DNA from: Candidatus Saccharimonadota bacterium | GTDB lineage: Bacteria > Patescibacteriota > Saccharimonadia > Saccharimonadales > Saccharimonadaceae | Length of the DNA: 64,000 nucleotides | Assembly: GCA_030528625.1 (NCBI GenBank) | Contig: JAUMYN010000001.1 | Location: 248,001-312,000, forward strand | Direction of reading: 5' to 3' | In this document: piece after piece, positions 34,246 through 43,826 of the stretch | How positions within the stretch are numbered: the first letter of the stretch is position 1 | How the letters are laid out: the number at the start of each line of letters is the position of its first letter | Made by a program: the position numbers and the translations under genes | Notes under the pieces: generated by a model | Told to the model about the DNA's origin: nothing | What the model saw: only the letters and a program-made list of their open reading frames with translations | Database searches by the model: none

Positions 34246-37200
34246 ATGGCGCAGTTTGCATTTCATGCCACGGGCATTAGCGACTTTGACGCGGTGCGCT
34301 TGGTGGTGGCGAGTCCAGAGGACGTCCTGAAGTGGAGCCACGGCGAAGTTACCAAGCCAGAAACGATCAATTACCGCACCCAAAAACCAGAGCGCGACGG
34401 GTTGTTCTGTGAGCGCATCTTTGGGCCAGTCAAGGATATCAACCCGCACGATTCAAAGCTGAAGGGCGTGCGTTCCCGCGAGGCGGCAGTCGATAAAAAT
34501 GGCGAGTTGGTCACCAAGGCCATCGTGCGTCGCGAACGCATGGGGCATATCCAGTTGGCGACACCAGTGGCGCACATTTGGTTCCTGCGCGGCACGCCAA
34601 GTGCCATGAGCCAGCTGCTGGGTATGACCGTGCGCAGCCTGGAGCGTGTGGCGTATTTTGCGACCTATGTCATTTTGAAGGTTGACGAGGCGACTCGTGA
34701 TCAGTATTTGGCTGATCTGGAGGCTGAGACTGACGCAGCTCGTGCAGCCATCAAGATCCGCTTTGAAAAGCTGGCTGAGGAAGACGGTGCTGACGTGAAG
34801 GCGCTCGCTAAAGAGCAAAGCCGCGAAGTTGAAGAGCTGAATGAGAAGTATACTGTGCGCAAGGCCCAGTTGGACAGCTTGGTGAAGGGTGCGCTGATTT
34901 CTGAAACTGATTACCGCAATCTGCCAGAAGAGTACGACGAGCTGATCGAGGTTGGCATGGGTGCGAGCGCGTTGAAGGCGCTGCTCGACGAGATCGATCT
35001 GCCGCAGCTAATCGCCGAGCTCACCGAGGAAGTTGAAAGCGCGAAGGGTCAGCGTGAAAAGAAGCTGCTGAAGCGTTTGAAGATGCTGGAGAGTATGCAC
35101 GCTGCTGGCATTAAGCCATCAAGCCTCTGTATGACCGTGTTGCCAGTTATCCCACCAGATCTTCGTCCAATGGTGGCTTTGAGCGGTGGTCGCTTTGCAA
35201 CTTCAGACCTGAACGACTTGTATCGCCGTATCATTAACCGTAACAACCGCCTGAAGAAGCTGGTTGAGCTGAATGCTCCAGAAGTGATTCAGCGCAATGA
35301 AAAGCGCATGTTGCAAGAAGCAGTTGACGCGTTGATCGACAATGCTGCGGCTCGTGGTGGCCGCGCCGTCAGTGCAACTGGTGGTCGCCGCCGCCTGAAG
35401 TCCATCAGCGATATGCTGAAGGGCAAGCAGGGTCGCTTCCGCCAGAACCTGCTCGGTAAGCGCGTGGACTACTCAGGTCGTTCAGTGATCGTGGTGGGTC
35501 CAAAACTGAAGATTCACCAGTGTGGTCTACCAAAGCAGATGGCGCTGGAGCTGTTTAAGCCATTTGTGATTAGTTGGTTGATTCAGGGTGAATACGCTCA
35601 TAATATCCGCTCAGCGACGCGGCTGATTGAAGCTGGCGAAGCAGTGGTATGGGACGCACTTGACGCGGTGATTGAGGGTAAGTATGTGCTGCTTAACCGT
35701 GCGCCGTCGCTGCACCGTTTGTCAATCCAGTCTTTCCAGCCAGTCTTGGTTGAGGGTAAGGCGATTCAGCTGCACCCGCTGGTTTGTGCCGGCTTTAACG
35801 CCGACTTTGACGGTGACCAGATGGCCGTGCACCTGCCTTTGAGCAAGGAAGCGCAGGCTGAGGCGCGCGAATTGATGAGCGCAACTGCGAACCTCTTGAA
35901 GCCAGCTGACGGTGCGCCGGTCTTGCACATTTCGCAGGACATCGTGCTAGGTAACTACTACCTGACTTACGACAAGCCAAGTGCGCAGACTGACGACATT
36001 AAGGCGTTCAGCTCAGTCTACGAAGCTGAAATGGCGTATGACAATGGCGTGATTCAGCTGCAAACACCAATTCGCTTGCATGTGAAGGGCGAAACTCGCC
36101 AGACCACACTGGGTCGTGCGTTCTTCAACGAGATTCTGCCAGAGGACTTCCCATACGACAATAATGTCCAGACTAAGAAGCAGCTGAAGAAAGTGCTGGC
36201 GCAGATCTTTACCCGCTATGGTGCTGAAGAGACTGCTAAGATCGCTGACCGCATGAAGGGTCAGGCCTTCCGCTTTGCAACCACGGCTGCGGTATCGACG
36301 GGTAAGGGCGACTATGTCCACTTTGATGAAATCGCTGAGTTCGTGGCTGAGGGCGACGCTAAGGCAGCGTTGATTTCTGAGCAGTTTGACCAAGGTCTGA
36401 TTACTGAGGACGAGCGCTATAACTTGACCGTTGCGGCATGGCGTGCGGTTGACAATAAGATTACTGACTTCCTGCGTGACCAGCTGGGTCATATGGACAC
36501 CAGTATCTCGATGATGGTCAACTCTGGTGCGCGTGGTGATATTTCCAATGTGAAGTTGGCCAGCGCCATGGTTGGTATTACCGTTGACGCGACAAACCGC
36601 GAAATTGAGCTGCCAATCCGTAGCTCGTACACCGAGGGTCTGTCGAGCCTTGAGGCCTTCGTGGCAACCCGCGGTGCCCGCAAGGGTCTGATTGACACCG
36701 CGCTCAAAACTGCCGACTCAGGGTACTTGACCCGTCGTTTGGTGGATGTGGCGCAAGATGTCTTTACGGTTGAGGATGTCGAAGGTGATGACGAAGGCTA
36801 CGCAATTTACCGCTCAGAAACTGAGGAGACGATGATCGACTTCTCAAACCGTTTGGCTGGCCGTTACGCTGCTGAAGATGTGGCAGGTCATGTCAACAAA
36901 GACGAGTTGATTACGCGCCAGATTGCCGACGCCATCGACGCTGATCCAAGCATCGACAGCGTGAAGATTCAGTCGGTGCTGTCAACTAACAACCTGAACG
37001 GTATTCCGCAGCGCAGTTACGGTGTTGATATGGCAACCGGTTCATTGGTTGGCGTGCATCAGCCAGTCGGCGTGATCGCCGCGCAGTCAGTCGGTGAGCC
37101 AGGCACGCAGCTCACGCTGCGAACCTTCCACAACTCTGGTGTGGCCGGTGGTGACATCACCCAAGGTCTGCCGCGCGTTGAAGAGTTGTTCGAAGCGCGC

Positions 37201-38076
37201 ACACCAAAGGGTCAGGCGTATGTTACCGAGGTAGCCGGTCTGGTTGATATCTGGCAGGATGGCAAGAAGCACATCGTCCAGGTAACCCCAGAGTCAGGCC
37301 GCGTGGAGCGTCTGCCGCTGGAGGGCCGCATGGTTGTCGTGAAGTCTGGCTCAAGCGTCAAGGCGGGTGATGTGCTGGCAACAGGCGAGGGTGATTCACG
37401 GCCGCTAGTAGCGCCATTTGACGGCGTGGTGGAGCAGGCTGAGGACACCTTGGTTATCGCTGCAGCTGCTGGTGCACCAGTCAAGTACGAGATCCCTGGT
37501 CAAATGCAGTTGGTCGTGAAGGCGAACGATATGGTTGAGGCGGGTGATCGCTTGACGGCTGGTTCACTGAACTTGCACGACTTGATGCGCCTGAAGGGTG
37601 TTGAGGCAACCCAGCGTTATATCATTAACGAAGTGCTGCGCATCTACGCCGCACAGGGCCAGGATGTGGCCGACAAGCACTTGGAGATCATCGTACGCCA
37701 GATGTTTAGTCGCGTGCAGATTGAGGATCCGGGTGACAGCGAATTTGTCACTGGCGATATCGTATCGAAGGCGGCGGTGGTCAACGCCAACAAGCAGCTG
37801 GCTGCTGAGGGCAAGAATCTGATCAGCTACACCCAGTTGCTACTTGGTATTACCAAAGTGTCAATCTGGAGCGACTCATGGCTATCAGCTGCGTCCTTCC
37901 AGGATACGACGCGCGTGCTGATTAACGCTGCTGTGTCTGGTCGCGCCGACCGCCTGCATGGTCTGAAGGAAAATGTCATCATCGGCCGCAAGATTCCAGT
38001 TGGGACTGGTGCGGTTGAAGAAGGCGACGTTGAGTCTGACGACATGCCGAGCGAGGAGGAGTTTAGCGAGGAGTAA
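34246..38076 (+). CDS. rpoC: DNA-directed RNA polymerase beta' subunit
   Basis: 1276 aa. The catalytic Mg-binding motif is NADFDGDQMAVHLPLS. The switch and bridge helix regions include GKRVDYSGRSVIVVGPKLK, RAPSLHRLSIQSFQP, AARGGRAVS and PVGVIAAQSVGEPGTQLTLRTFHNSGVAGGDITQGLPRVEELFEAR. The N-terminus starts MAQFAFHATGISDFDAVRLVVASPEDV and goes directly into PETINYRTQKPERDGLFCERIFGPVKD. The four-cysteine zinc ribbon normally found after CERIFGPVKD..C.C is not evident: the following sequence (INPHDSKLKGVRSREAAVDK) lacks those cysteines. An SD (AAGGAGGAG) lies at the end of rpoB. A strong terminator follows. Confidence 0.98.
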   Translation: MAQFAFHATGISDFDAVRLVVASPEDVLKWSHGEVTKPETINYRTQKPERDGLFCERIFGPVKDINPHDSKLKGVRSREAAVDKNGELVTKAIVRRERMGHIQLATPVAHIWFLRGTPSAMSQLLGMTVRSLERVAYFATYVILKVDEATRDQYLADLEAETDAARAAIKIRFEKLAEEDGADVKALAKEQSREVEELNEKYTVRKAQLDSLVKGALISETDYRNLPEEYDELIEVGMGASALKALLDEIDLPQLIAELTEEVESAKGQREKKLLKRLKMLESMHAAGIKPSSLCMTVLPVIPPDLRPMVALSGGRFATSDLNDLYRRIINRNNRLKKLVELNAPEVIQRNEKRMLQEAVDALIDNAAARGGRAVSATGGRRRLKSISDMLKGKQGRFRQNLLGKRVDYSGRSVIVVGPKLKIHQCGLPKQMALELFKPFVISWLIQGEYAHNIRSATRLIEAGEAVVWDALDAVIEGKYVLLNRAPSLHRLSIQSFQPVLVEGKAIQLHPLVCAGFNADFDGDQMAVHLPLSKEAQAEARELMSATANLLKPADGAPVLHISQDIVLGNYYLTYDKPSAQTDDIKAFSSVYEAEMAYDNGVIQLQTPIRLHVKGETRQTTLGRAFFNEILPEDFPYDNNVQTKKQLKKVLAQIFTRYGAEETAKIADRMKGQAFRFATTAAVSTGKGDYVHFDEIAEFVAEGDAKAALISEQFDQGLITEDERYNLTVAAWRAVDNKITDFLRDQLGHMDTSISMMVNSGARGDISNVKLASAMVGITVDATNREIELPIRSSYTEGLSSLEAFVATRGARKGLIDTALKTADSGYLTRRLVDVAQDVFTVEDVEGDDEGYAIYRSETEETMIDFSNRLAGRYAAEDVAGHVNKDELITRQIADAIDADPSIDSVKIQSVLSTNNLNGIPQRSYGVDMATGSLVGVHQPVGVIAAQSVGEPGTQLTLRTFHNSGVAGGDITQGLPRVEELFEARTPKGQAYVTEVAGLVDIWQDGKKHIVQVTPESGRVERLPLEGRMVVVKSGSSVKAGDVLATGEGDSRPLVAPFDGVVEQAEDTLVIAAAAGAPVKYEIPGQMQLVVKANDMVEAGDRLTAGSLNLHDLMRLKGVEATQRYIINEVLRIYAAQGQDVADKHLEIIVRQMFSRVQIEDPGDSEFVTGDIVSKAAVVNANKQLAAEGKNLISYTQLLLGITKVSIWSDSWLSAASFQDTTRVLINAAVSGRADRLHGLKENVIIGRKIPVGTGAVEEGDVESDDMPSEEEFSEE

Positions 38077-38097
38077 TCCTGCGCGGTAATGAAACCC

Positions 38098-38133
38098 AAA
38101 ACACCCGCTTCTGAGATATGGGGCGGGTGTTTT
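38098..38133 (+). terminator. rpoBC terminator
   Basis: Perfect stem AAAACACCCGC (38098-38108) / GCGGGTGTTTT (38123-38133). Confidence 0.9.
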
Positions 38134-38196
38134 GCATATCGGACCAGCTAAAGACTTATGAGCGAGATCATTCGTATAACCCGCAACCTGGTGTGT

Positions 38197-38278
38197 TATA
38201 CTGGAAGCATCATGTCTAAAGACGCGGCTGGCGTCAGGATAGGAGGTAGCTATGTCAAAAACGGACAAGCAACATAAT
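38197..38278 (+). promoter_or_regulatory. Promoter with overlapping leaderless upstream ORF
   Basis: TATACT (38197-38202) is followed 9 nt later by an ATG at 38212. This opens a 21-codon frame (MSKDAAGVRIGGSY...) whose own codons contain the AGGATAGGAGGT Shine-Dalgarno site of the main gene at 38252. The short frame runs across the main start codon. Confidence 0.4.
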
Positions 38279-38941
38279 ACTAGTGATACTAGTTCGGAGG
38301 CGACTACTAACCCCTCGCGCTCGGTCTACCTGCGTCTTGCTGCCACTGGTGTAGCGGCGACGATGATTGTGGCACTGGGCTGGCTCGCCTATGCCTATAT
38401 GGATCTGGCCGGAAAACACTCGGGGCTGCAGGAGGAGATTACCAATCTTAGCTCAAGACAGAAAAGAGAAGCGCCGTCAGGCCCTTCGCAGCCGTCCACT
38501 ACTCAGCAGGGAACAGAGCAGTCGCCAGTCATCAAGCCTGCGCCACCCAAGCCTGATGAGTATTTCCGGCCGAGCGATAGCTTTATCGAAAACACGACCG
38601 CGGTGTTCAATACCATGAACACTCAGCCGCTCGAGGGGCATATGGCTCCTGAGGTAACGCTCTATTATAACTCGCCGAAACCCGCAACAAAGCTCGCACC
38701 AAGGCCGGCTACGCTGGCACTGGATTATTTCTCCGACGCTAAGGGGCCGTGGAATTTTCGGCTCCCTGCGGCTGACATCGCCAAATATAAGGCCACGGCT
38801 GGCTACGACGCACTGTTTGGTAATGGCTGCCTGACGGGGCGCTCAGCGACTGGTCAGCACATAGTGTCGCTATGTTTTACCAAAGAAGGTAAGATTCATG
38901 ACATCTTTATGACGCGCGAGGCGCCGAAACTCTTTCGGTAA
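38252..38941 (+). CDS. Hypothetical membrane-anchored protein
   Basis: 229 aa. The first ~28 residues are hydrophilic (Ser/Thr-rich), followed by one transmembrane segment (about 29-52, LAATGVAATMIVALGWLAYAYM), a short helix and a Ser/Pro/Gln-rich linker. A C-terminal globular domain of about 130 residues is predicted outside the cell. The segment KYKATAGYDALFGNGCLTGRSATGQHIVSLCFTKEG has two cysteines that could form a disulfide. I do not recognise the domain. An AGGAGGT site precedes the ATG. Confidence 0.7.
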   Translation: MSKTDKQHNTSDTSSEATTNPSRSVYLRLAATGVAATMIVALGWLAYAYMDLAGKHSGLQEEITNLSSRQKREAPSGPSQPSTTQQGTEQSPVIKPAPPKPDEYFRPSDSFIENTTAVFNTMNTQPLEGHMAPEVTLYYNSPKPATKLAPRPATLALDYFSDAKGPWNFRLPAADIAKYKATAGYDALFGNGCLTGRSATGQHIVSLCFTKEGKIHDIFMTREAPKLFR

Positions 38942-38953
38942 GGCCTTTATGGC

Positions 38954-38982
38954 TTGCTTGGTACTAGCTGTCGTGCTATAAT
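38954..38982 (+). promoter_or_regulatory. rpsL-rpsG promoter
   Basis: TTGCTT (38954-38959), 17-nt spacer, TATAAT (38977-38982). The start at about 38989 gives a leader of roughly 173 nt. Confidence 0.8.
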
Positions 38983-38988
38983 AAACCA

Positions 38989-39161
38989 CGAGTTTCCTCT
39001 TTTCGGAGTAGGCGGCGCACTTTGAGGTGTACAGCGCAGCCTTCTCGGCAGAAAAGGTAAAGACGCGCCCCGTGGAGTTGCTGAATCCACGGCGCAAGGG
39101 AAAAATCCCAAACCCGCGACAATCTCGTCGCAAATAGTAATGAACCATAAGGAGAGATTGG
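38989..39161 (+). promoter_or_regulatory. Structured rpsL leader
   Basis: Long 5' leader containing a clear hairpin CCGTGGA-GTTGCTGAA-TCCACGG (about 39070-39092), extended by GCG/CGC, and further GC-rich pairings. SD AAGGAGA is just before the ATG. The length and structure suggest ribosomal-protein autoregulation. Confidence 0.5.
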
Positions 39162-39575
39162 ATGCCAACCATCAACCAGTTGGTGCGCAAACCGCGCCAA
39201 ACGGCCAAGAAAAAATCCAAGTCACCAGCGCTGGGCCGAATTCATAACGCCCTGAAGACTCGCTACTACGAGCAGGACGCTCCTTTGAAGCGTGGCGTGT
39301 GTGTGCGTGTGACGACCAAGACCCCAAAGAAGCCAAACTCGGCGCTTCGTAAGGTCGCTCGTGTGAAATTGAACAACGGCTACGAAGTGTGGGCCTACAT
39401 CGGTGGTGAAGGCCACAACCTGCAGGAGCACGCTGTGGTCTTGATCCGCGGTGGTCGTGTGCCTGACCTTCCAGGTGTGCGCTATCATATCGTGCGTGGC
39501 GCGCTTGACCTTCAGGGCGTGAATAATCGCAAGAAGGGCCGCTCAAAGTACGGTACAAAGAAAGGGGATAAGTAA
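39162..39575 (+). CDS. rpsL: 30S ribosomal protein S12
   Basis: 137 aa. It lines the decoding centre. Motifs are [11 protein letters not shown] at the N-terminus, [22 protein letters not shown] (with the conserved Lys equivalent to E. coli Lys42) and [20 protein letters not shown]. In the last motif the residue equivalent to E. coli Lys87 is Pro (RVPDLPG instead of RVKDLPG), a position where changes affect streptomycin response. There is an insertion ([18 protein letters not shown]) relative to E. coli. First gene of a short str-type operon with rpsG; fusA has its own promoter. Confidence 0.97.
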   Translation: MPTINQLVRKPRQTAKKKSKSPALGRIHNALKTRYYEQDAPLKRGVCVRVTTKTPKKPNSALRKVARVKLNNGYEVWAYIGGEGHNLQEHAVVLIRGGRVPDLPGVRYHIVRGALDLQGVNNRKKGRSKYGTKKGDK

Positions 39576-39577
39576 TC

Positions 39578-40057
39578 ATGCCTCGTAAAGTCACCAAGAA
39601 ATTGCAACGCGAACTGAAGCCTGACCGCCGCTACCAAAGCGTGCTGGTACAGCGCCTGATCAACAAGTCAATGCTGGATGGCAAGAAGCTGGCCGCTGAG
39701 CGTGCTGTGTACACCGCGCTGGAAACGGCTGCCAAGAAGCTGGACTCAGAAGACCCATTGGCAGTATTTGAAAAAGCATTGAAGAATGTTTCGCCAAGCT
39801 TTGAAGTAAAGAGCCGCCGCGTCGGTGGTGCCAACTACCAGATTCCATTCCCTGTGCAGGGCCACCGCCAGCTACACTACGCGTTTAGCTGGCTGGTACA
39901 GTCAGCCCGCGCCCGCTCCGGTATGCCATACTCACAGCGTTTGGCGCTGGAAATTGTTGACGCCTACAACGAAGCTGGTGCTGCCTTCAAGAAGAAGGAA
40001 GACACTCACAAGATGGCCGAGGCCAACCGCGCCTTTGCTCACTTTGCGCGCGGCTAA
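39578..40057 (+). CDS. rpsG: 30S ribosomal protein S7
   Basis: 159 aa primary 16S rRNA-binding protein that organises the 30S head. Starts MPRKVTKKLQRELKPDRRYQSVLVQRLINKSMLDGKK, with the typical VARLINKxMxDGKKxxAexIvY pattern. EVKSRRVGGANYQIPFPVQ is the RRVGGxxYQVPxxV motif, and MPYSQRLALEIVDAYNEAGAAFKKKEDTHKMAEANRAFAHF is the C-terminal helix set. The stop of rpsL is 2 nt upstream, so the two genes are co-translated. In many bacteria S7 represses the str operon; the leader upstream of rpsL is a possible target. Confidence 0.97.
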   Translation: MPRKVTKKLQRELKPDRRYQSVLVQRLINKSMLDGKKLAAERAVYTALETAAKKLDSEDPLAVFEKALKNVSPSFEVKSRRVGGANYQIPFPVQGHRQLHYAFSWLVQSARARSGMPYSQRLALEIVDAYNEAGAAFKKKEDTHKMAEANRAFAHFARG

Positions 40058-40074
40058 TTAGCCCCGTGCAGATG

Positions 40075-40105
40075 AAAATCGCTCCAACTTCTGGGGCGAT
40101 TTTTA
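40075..40105 (+). terminator. rpsL-rpsG terminator
   Basis: Stem AAAATCGCTCC (40075-40085) / GGGGCGATTTTT with a T-run. Confidence 0.88.
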
Positions 40106-40117
40106 TTGACGCTATCG

Positions 40118-40146
40118 TTCACAAATTACAACATATCTGATATAAT
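40118..40146 (+). promoter_or_regulatory. fusA promoter
   Basis: TTCACA (40118-40123), 17-nt spacer, TATAAT (40141-40146). The leader is about 72 nt, with AAAGGAAAG before the ATG. Confidence 0.82.
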
Positions 40147-40224
40147 GATACCCAAGCGTAGTTTTTTGGTGGCAAAAAATAGCTGTCGAGAATCTCGGGA
40201 TAATAACGTAACAAAGGAAAGACA

Positions 40225-42312
40225 ATGGCAACAGTCGTTTCATTACAAAACTTTAGAAACATTGGTATTATTGCCCATATTGACGCCGGTAAGACGACGA
40301 CAACTGAGGGTATTTTGTACCGCACGGGTCTGACCCATAAGATCGGCGTGGTGAAGGGCGACGGCGACGGCGCTACCACTGACTGGATGGATCAGGAGAA
40401 AGAGCGCGGTATCACCATTACCAGCGCGGCCGTGACCTGCTTCTGGAAGGGCCACAAGATTAACATTATCGACACCCCGGGTCACATCGACTTTACCGCT
40501 GAGGTGGAGCGCTCACTGCGCGTGCTGGACGGTGCGGTGACCGTGTTTGACGGTAAGATGGGCGTGGAGGCGCAGTCTGAGACCGTGTGGCGCCAGGCCA
40601 ACAAGTACGGCGTGCCTCGTATCTGTTTCATCAACAAGATTAACCAGACCGGCGGTGACTTCTGGAAGTCGCTGGAGTCGATTCACAACCGTTTGAGCAA
40701 GCAAGCCTTCCCAATTCACATCCCGATCGGTTTCGAAAAGACCATCAACGGTGTGGTTGACCTGATTGATATGAAGGCGTATACCTACACTGATTATGCT
40801 GATCATGAGCTGGTGCAGGGCGAGATTCCGGCTGATATGCTGGAGAAATGTAAAAATGCCCGCAGCCTGCTGGTGGAAAATGCTGTTGAGGCTGATGACG
40901 AGCTGATGATGAAGTTCCTCGACCAGGGTGAAGACGCTATCACCGAAGATGAGCTGAAGGCGGCACTGCGCAAGCGCGTGCTGGCTGGCGACTTCTTCCT
41001 AGTGACCGGTGGTGACGGCCGCGGTGTGATCGTGGAGAAGGTGCTTGACCTGATGGTTGACTACCTGCCAAGTCCGCTGGATGTGGACGAAATTTGGGGT
41101 AAGAATCCAAAGACTGGCGACGAAGTTGGCCGCAAGCCAGATGAAAAAGAGCCGATGAGCGCGCTGGCGTTTAAGATTGCCACTGACCCATTTGTCGGTA
41201 AGCTGATCTTTATCCGCGTTTACTCGGGTGTTTTGAGTTCGGGTAGCTATGTATTGAATACCACAACGGGCGAAAAAGAGCGCATTGGTCGTATCGTGCG
41301 TATGCATGCTGACAAGCGTGAGGACATTGACAAGATCGGCGCCGGCGACATCGCTGCGGTGGTTGGTTTGAAGAACACTGGCACCGGCCATACACTGACT
41401 GATCCAGCGCACCCAATTGCGCTTGAATCAATCGAGTTCCCAGATCCTCCAGTGTCGATTGCCGTTGAGCCAAAGTCAAAGGCTGATCAGGAAAAGATGG
41501 CGCTTGCATTGCAGCGTTTGGCTGAGGAAGACCCAACCTTCCGCATCCACACTGATGAGGAAACTGGCCAGACGATTATGTCAGGCATGGGTGAGCTGCA
41601 CCTCGACATCCTGATCGACCGTATGAAGCGCGAATTTAAGGTTGAAGCCAACATCGGTGAGCCGCAGGTGGCTTTCCGCGAGTCAATCAAGGGTCGCGCT
41701 GAAGTGCAGGGTAAGCACGCCAAGCAGTCTGGTGGTCGCGGTCAGTACGGTGATGTATGGGTCCGCTTTGAGCCAAACGAGCCAGGCAAGGGCTTTGAAT
41801 TCATCGACGAAATTAAGGGTGGTGTGGTTCCTCAGGAATATCGCCCAGCGGTCATGAAGGGTATCAAGGAGACCCTGGAGGGCGGTGTGATTGCTGGCTA
41901 CCCAGTGGTCGATGTCAGGGCGACGCTGTACGATGGTTCATACCACGATGTCGACTCATCAGAACTGGCCTTCTCGTTGGCGGGTTCGTTGGCGGCGCGT
42001 GAAGGCGTCAAGCAGGCAACGCCAATTCTGCTCGAACCGATCATGAAGGTCGAGGTGACGACTCCAGAGGAATTCATGGGAGACATCATCGGCGACCTCA
42101 ACTCGCGCCGCGGCCGCATTGATGCAATGGAAGATCTGATGGGCGGCGCCAAGTTAGTCAAGGCCTTTGTGCCGCTGGCAAACATGTTTGGCTACACTGG
42201 CGACATCCGCTCGATGTCACAGGGCCGCGCAGCCTCAACCATGGAGCTGGCGCAGTACGAAGAAGTACCACCAAACGTGGCGCAGGAGATTATCGAGAAA
42301 CGCTCAAAGTAG
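40225..42312 (+). CDS. fusA: Elongation factor G
   Basis: 695 aa translocation GTPase of normal length. G1 is [21 protein letters not shown]2 is [15 protein letters not shown]3 is [17 protein letters not shown] and G4 is FINKINQ (NKIN in place of the usual NKMD). Domain II-V blocks are [58 protein letters not shown] and the domain [22 protein letters not shown]. Although it is next to rpsG as in the str operon, it is separated by a terminator and has its own promoter. The terminator downstream is shared with the convergent exporter gene. Confidence 0.97.
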   Translation: MATVVSLQNFRNIGIIAHIDAGKTTTTEGILYRTGLTHKIGVVKGDGDGATTDWMDQEKERGITITSAAVTCFWKGHKINIIDTPGHIDFTAEVERSLRVLDGAVTVFDGKMGVEAQSETVWRQANKYGVPRICFINKINQTGGDFWKSLESIHNRLSKQAFPIHIPIGFEKTINGVVDLIDMKAYTYTDYADHELVQGEIPADMLEKCKNARSLLVENAVEADDELMMKFLDQGEDAITEDELKAALRKRVLAGDFFLVTGGDGRGVIVEKVLDLMVDYLPSPLDVDEIWGKNPKTGDEVGRKPDEKEPMSALAFKIATDPFVGKLIFIRVYSGVLSSGSYVLNTTTGEKERIGRIVRMHADKREDIDKIGAGDIAAVVGLKNTGTGHTLTDPAHPIALESIEFPDPPVSIAVEPKSKADQEKMALALQRLAEEDPTFRIHTDEETGQTIMSGMGELHLDILIDRMKREFKVEANIGEPQVAFRESIKGRAEVQGKHAKQSGGRGQYGDVWVRFEPNEPGKGFEFIDEIKGGVVPQEYRPAVMKGIKETLEGGVIAGYPVVDVRATLYDGSYHDVDSSELAFSLAGSLAAREGVKQATPILLEPIMKVEVTTPEEFMGDIIGDLNSRRGRIDAMEDLMGGAKLVKAFVPLANMFGYTGDIRSMSQGRAASTMELAQYEEVPPNVAQEIIEKRSK

Positions 42313-42333
42313 CGGTTCGTCGATGAAAAAAAC

Positions 42334-42363
42334 AAAGCCCCGGGAGTAATCCCGGGGCTTTTG
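42334..42363. terminator. Bidirectional terminator between fusA and the exporter gene
   Basis: Perfect stem AAAGCCCCGGG (42334-42344) / CCCGGGGCTTT (42351-42361) with T-runs on both strands. Confidence 0.9.
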
Positions 42364-42365
42364 CC

Positions 42366-43772
42366 TTATTCGGCTGCCGATCGGGCAGCTTGTGAGCGCT
42401 GGCGGTAGAGTCGAATGACACGTCGTCTGAGCGGCCGGCCGATCATATTGCCGAGCGAGGCACCAGCGGCCACGGCGAGGCCGATCATCACCGCTCGCGC
42501 CAAAATACCGGCCGCCACCATGAACTGCGGATCTTGCGGTTGATACTGTACCATGCCAAGCAACCCGTTGTAGAGCGACAGACCTGGCACCAACGGCACG
42601 ATGCCGGCGCCGATGATGGCGAGCGAAGGAATACGCCATAGCCGCGACACAAAGGTCGCCATCAGACCAATCAAAGCTGCCGCAGCACCGCTGGCAATCA
42701 CTACACCCAATTCCCAACCGGTCAATAGCCGCATTACCCACCAGCCTAACAATCCGACCGCACCGGCGATAATCATGCCGAAAAGGCGCGCGTGATTGCG
42801 CAAGGCAAATGCCGCGGCGATGATAAGCGCTCCGATATATTGCGTACTAGCTTCGGCTAGCGACAGGCGATCGGGCGTTGCCGGAAAACTGATGCCAAAT
42901 TTCGTGGCGATATACAAGCCGCCCAGCACGCCGACCACGATGCCGCCCGTCGCCATCATCACCTTCAACAGCCGAGCATTCGCTGTTACATAGTATTCGT
43001 CAATTGCATCCTGAAAGGCCCCGACAATCATCATACCTGCTACCAGCAGGACGATACCACCAATCACTAGCAGCGTCGGATTAACCTGGAGCTGCCACGT
43101 CATATTCAGCCAGGCGATACCAGATGCTACCAGGGTGATAATGAGCGCCGCCAGGGTCTGCGAATAAAATGTCGCTAGCCCCAAACGTCCCAGCCAGCGC
43201 AGCAACCCCGTCGCCAAAAAGCCGATTATAAAAGACAGGCCAGCCATGAGCGGTGTACCGTCATACAACACCACGACACCAGCACTCACCGCGCCGCCTG
43301 CTGCATAAATCAGCCAACGCGAATGCCGAGCTGGTGTGGCGAGGAGCTTTTCCAGTTGCTGTTCGGCCTCTTCCAGTGGTAGGTGTGTGTCGCGAATGGT
43401 CAGTGCCAGCGATTGCAGCGATTGAATCAGCTGATAGTTAGCATCCTCTGGCACGATGACTCGCACCAGCGTCAGCGGTTCGCGATCAACACCGCGATCT
43501 TGCGAGATGGTGATCAGAGTGTAGCTAATATCCAGATGCGCCCGCCGCTTACAGTAGGTGTCGGTAATCCCTAGCGCCATATGCGCCACATCTTTGGCTG
43601 CAACGCCCATCGATAGTAGCTGTTCGGCGATGGTCATGGTAAGCCGCAAAGCACGCATGTTCGGCGTCAAGCTTTCGTCGATTTTCTCCAGGGGGCGCAC
43701 CAGGGCGGGGACGGGCAGGCGAGGGAGTTTACCTAGCGATTGTTTGATCAGTTTCGGGACAGTTCGCTTCAT
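42366..43772 (-). CDS. ThrE-family (DUF1212/DUF3815, YjjP-YjjB-type) threonine/serine exporter-like protein
   Basis: 468-aa membrane protein. An N-terminal cytoplasmic domain of ~140 residues (LTIAEQLLSMGVAAKDVAHM..) is the YjjP/ThrE helical-beta module. It is followed by about ten transmembrane segments in two sets: AAGGAVSAGVVVLYDGTPLMAGLSF.. (YjjP part), then a second set ending PSLAIIGAGIVPLVPGLSLYNGLLGM (YjjB/ThrE_2 part, with the conserved PLVPG). Both halves are fused, as in ThrE. Family members export threonine, serine or similar small molecules. The ATG at 43772 lies 6 nt after TACACT on the minus strand. Confidence 0.85.
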   Translation of the reverse strand: MKRTVPKLIKQSLGKLPRLPVPALVRPLEKIDESLTPNMRALRLTMTIAEQLLSMGVAAKDVAHMALGITDTYCKRRAHLDISYTLITISQDRGVDREPLTLVRVIVPEDANYQLIQSLQSLALTIRDTHLPLEEAEQQLEKLLATPARHSRWLIYAAGGAVSAGVVVLYDGTPLMAGLSFIIGFLATGLLRWLGRLGLATFYSQTLAALIITLVASGIAWLNMTWQLQVNPTLLVIGGIVLLVAGMMIVGAFQDAIDEYYVTANARLLKVMMATGGIVVGVLGGLYIATKFGISFPATPDRLSLAEASTQYIGALIIAAAFALRNHARLFGMIIAGAVGLLGWWVMRLLTGWELGVVIASGAAAALIGLMATFVSRLWRIPSLAIIGAGIVPLVPGLSLYNGLLGMVQYQPQDPQFMVAAGILARAVMIGLAVAAGASLGNMIGRPLRRRVIRLYRQRSQAARSAAE

Positions 43773-43826
43773 ACTTCCAGTGTAACGCCTCGGGCCTAAA
43801 AAGCAACCTGTATGACTGCGCGGGTG

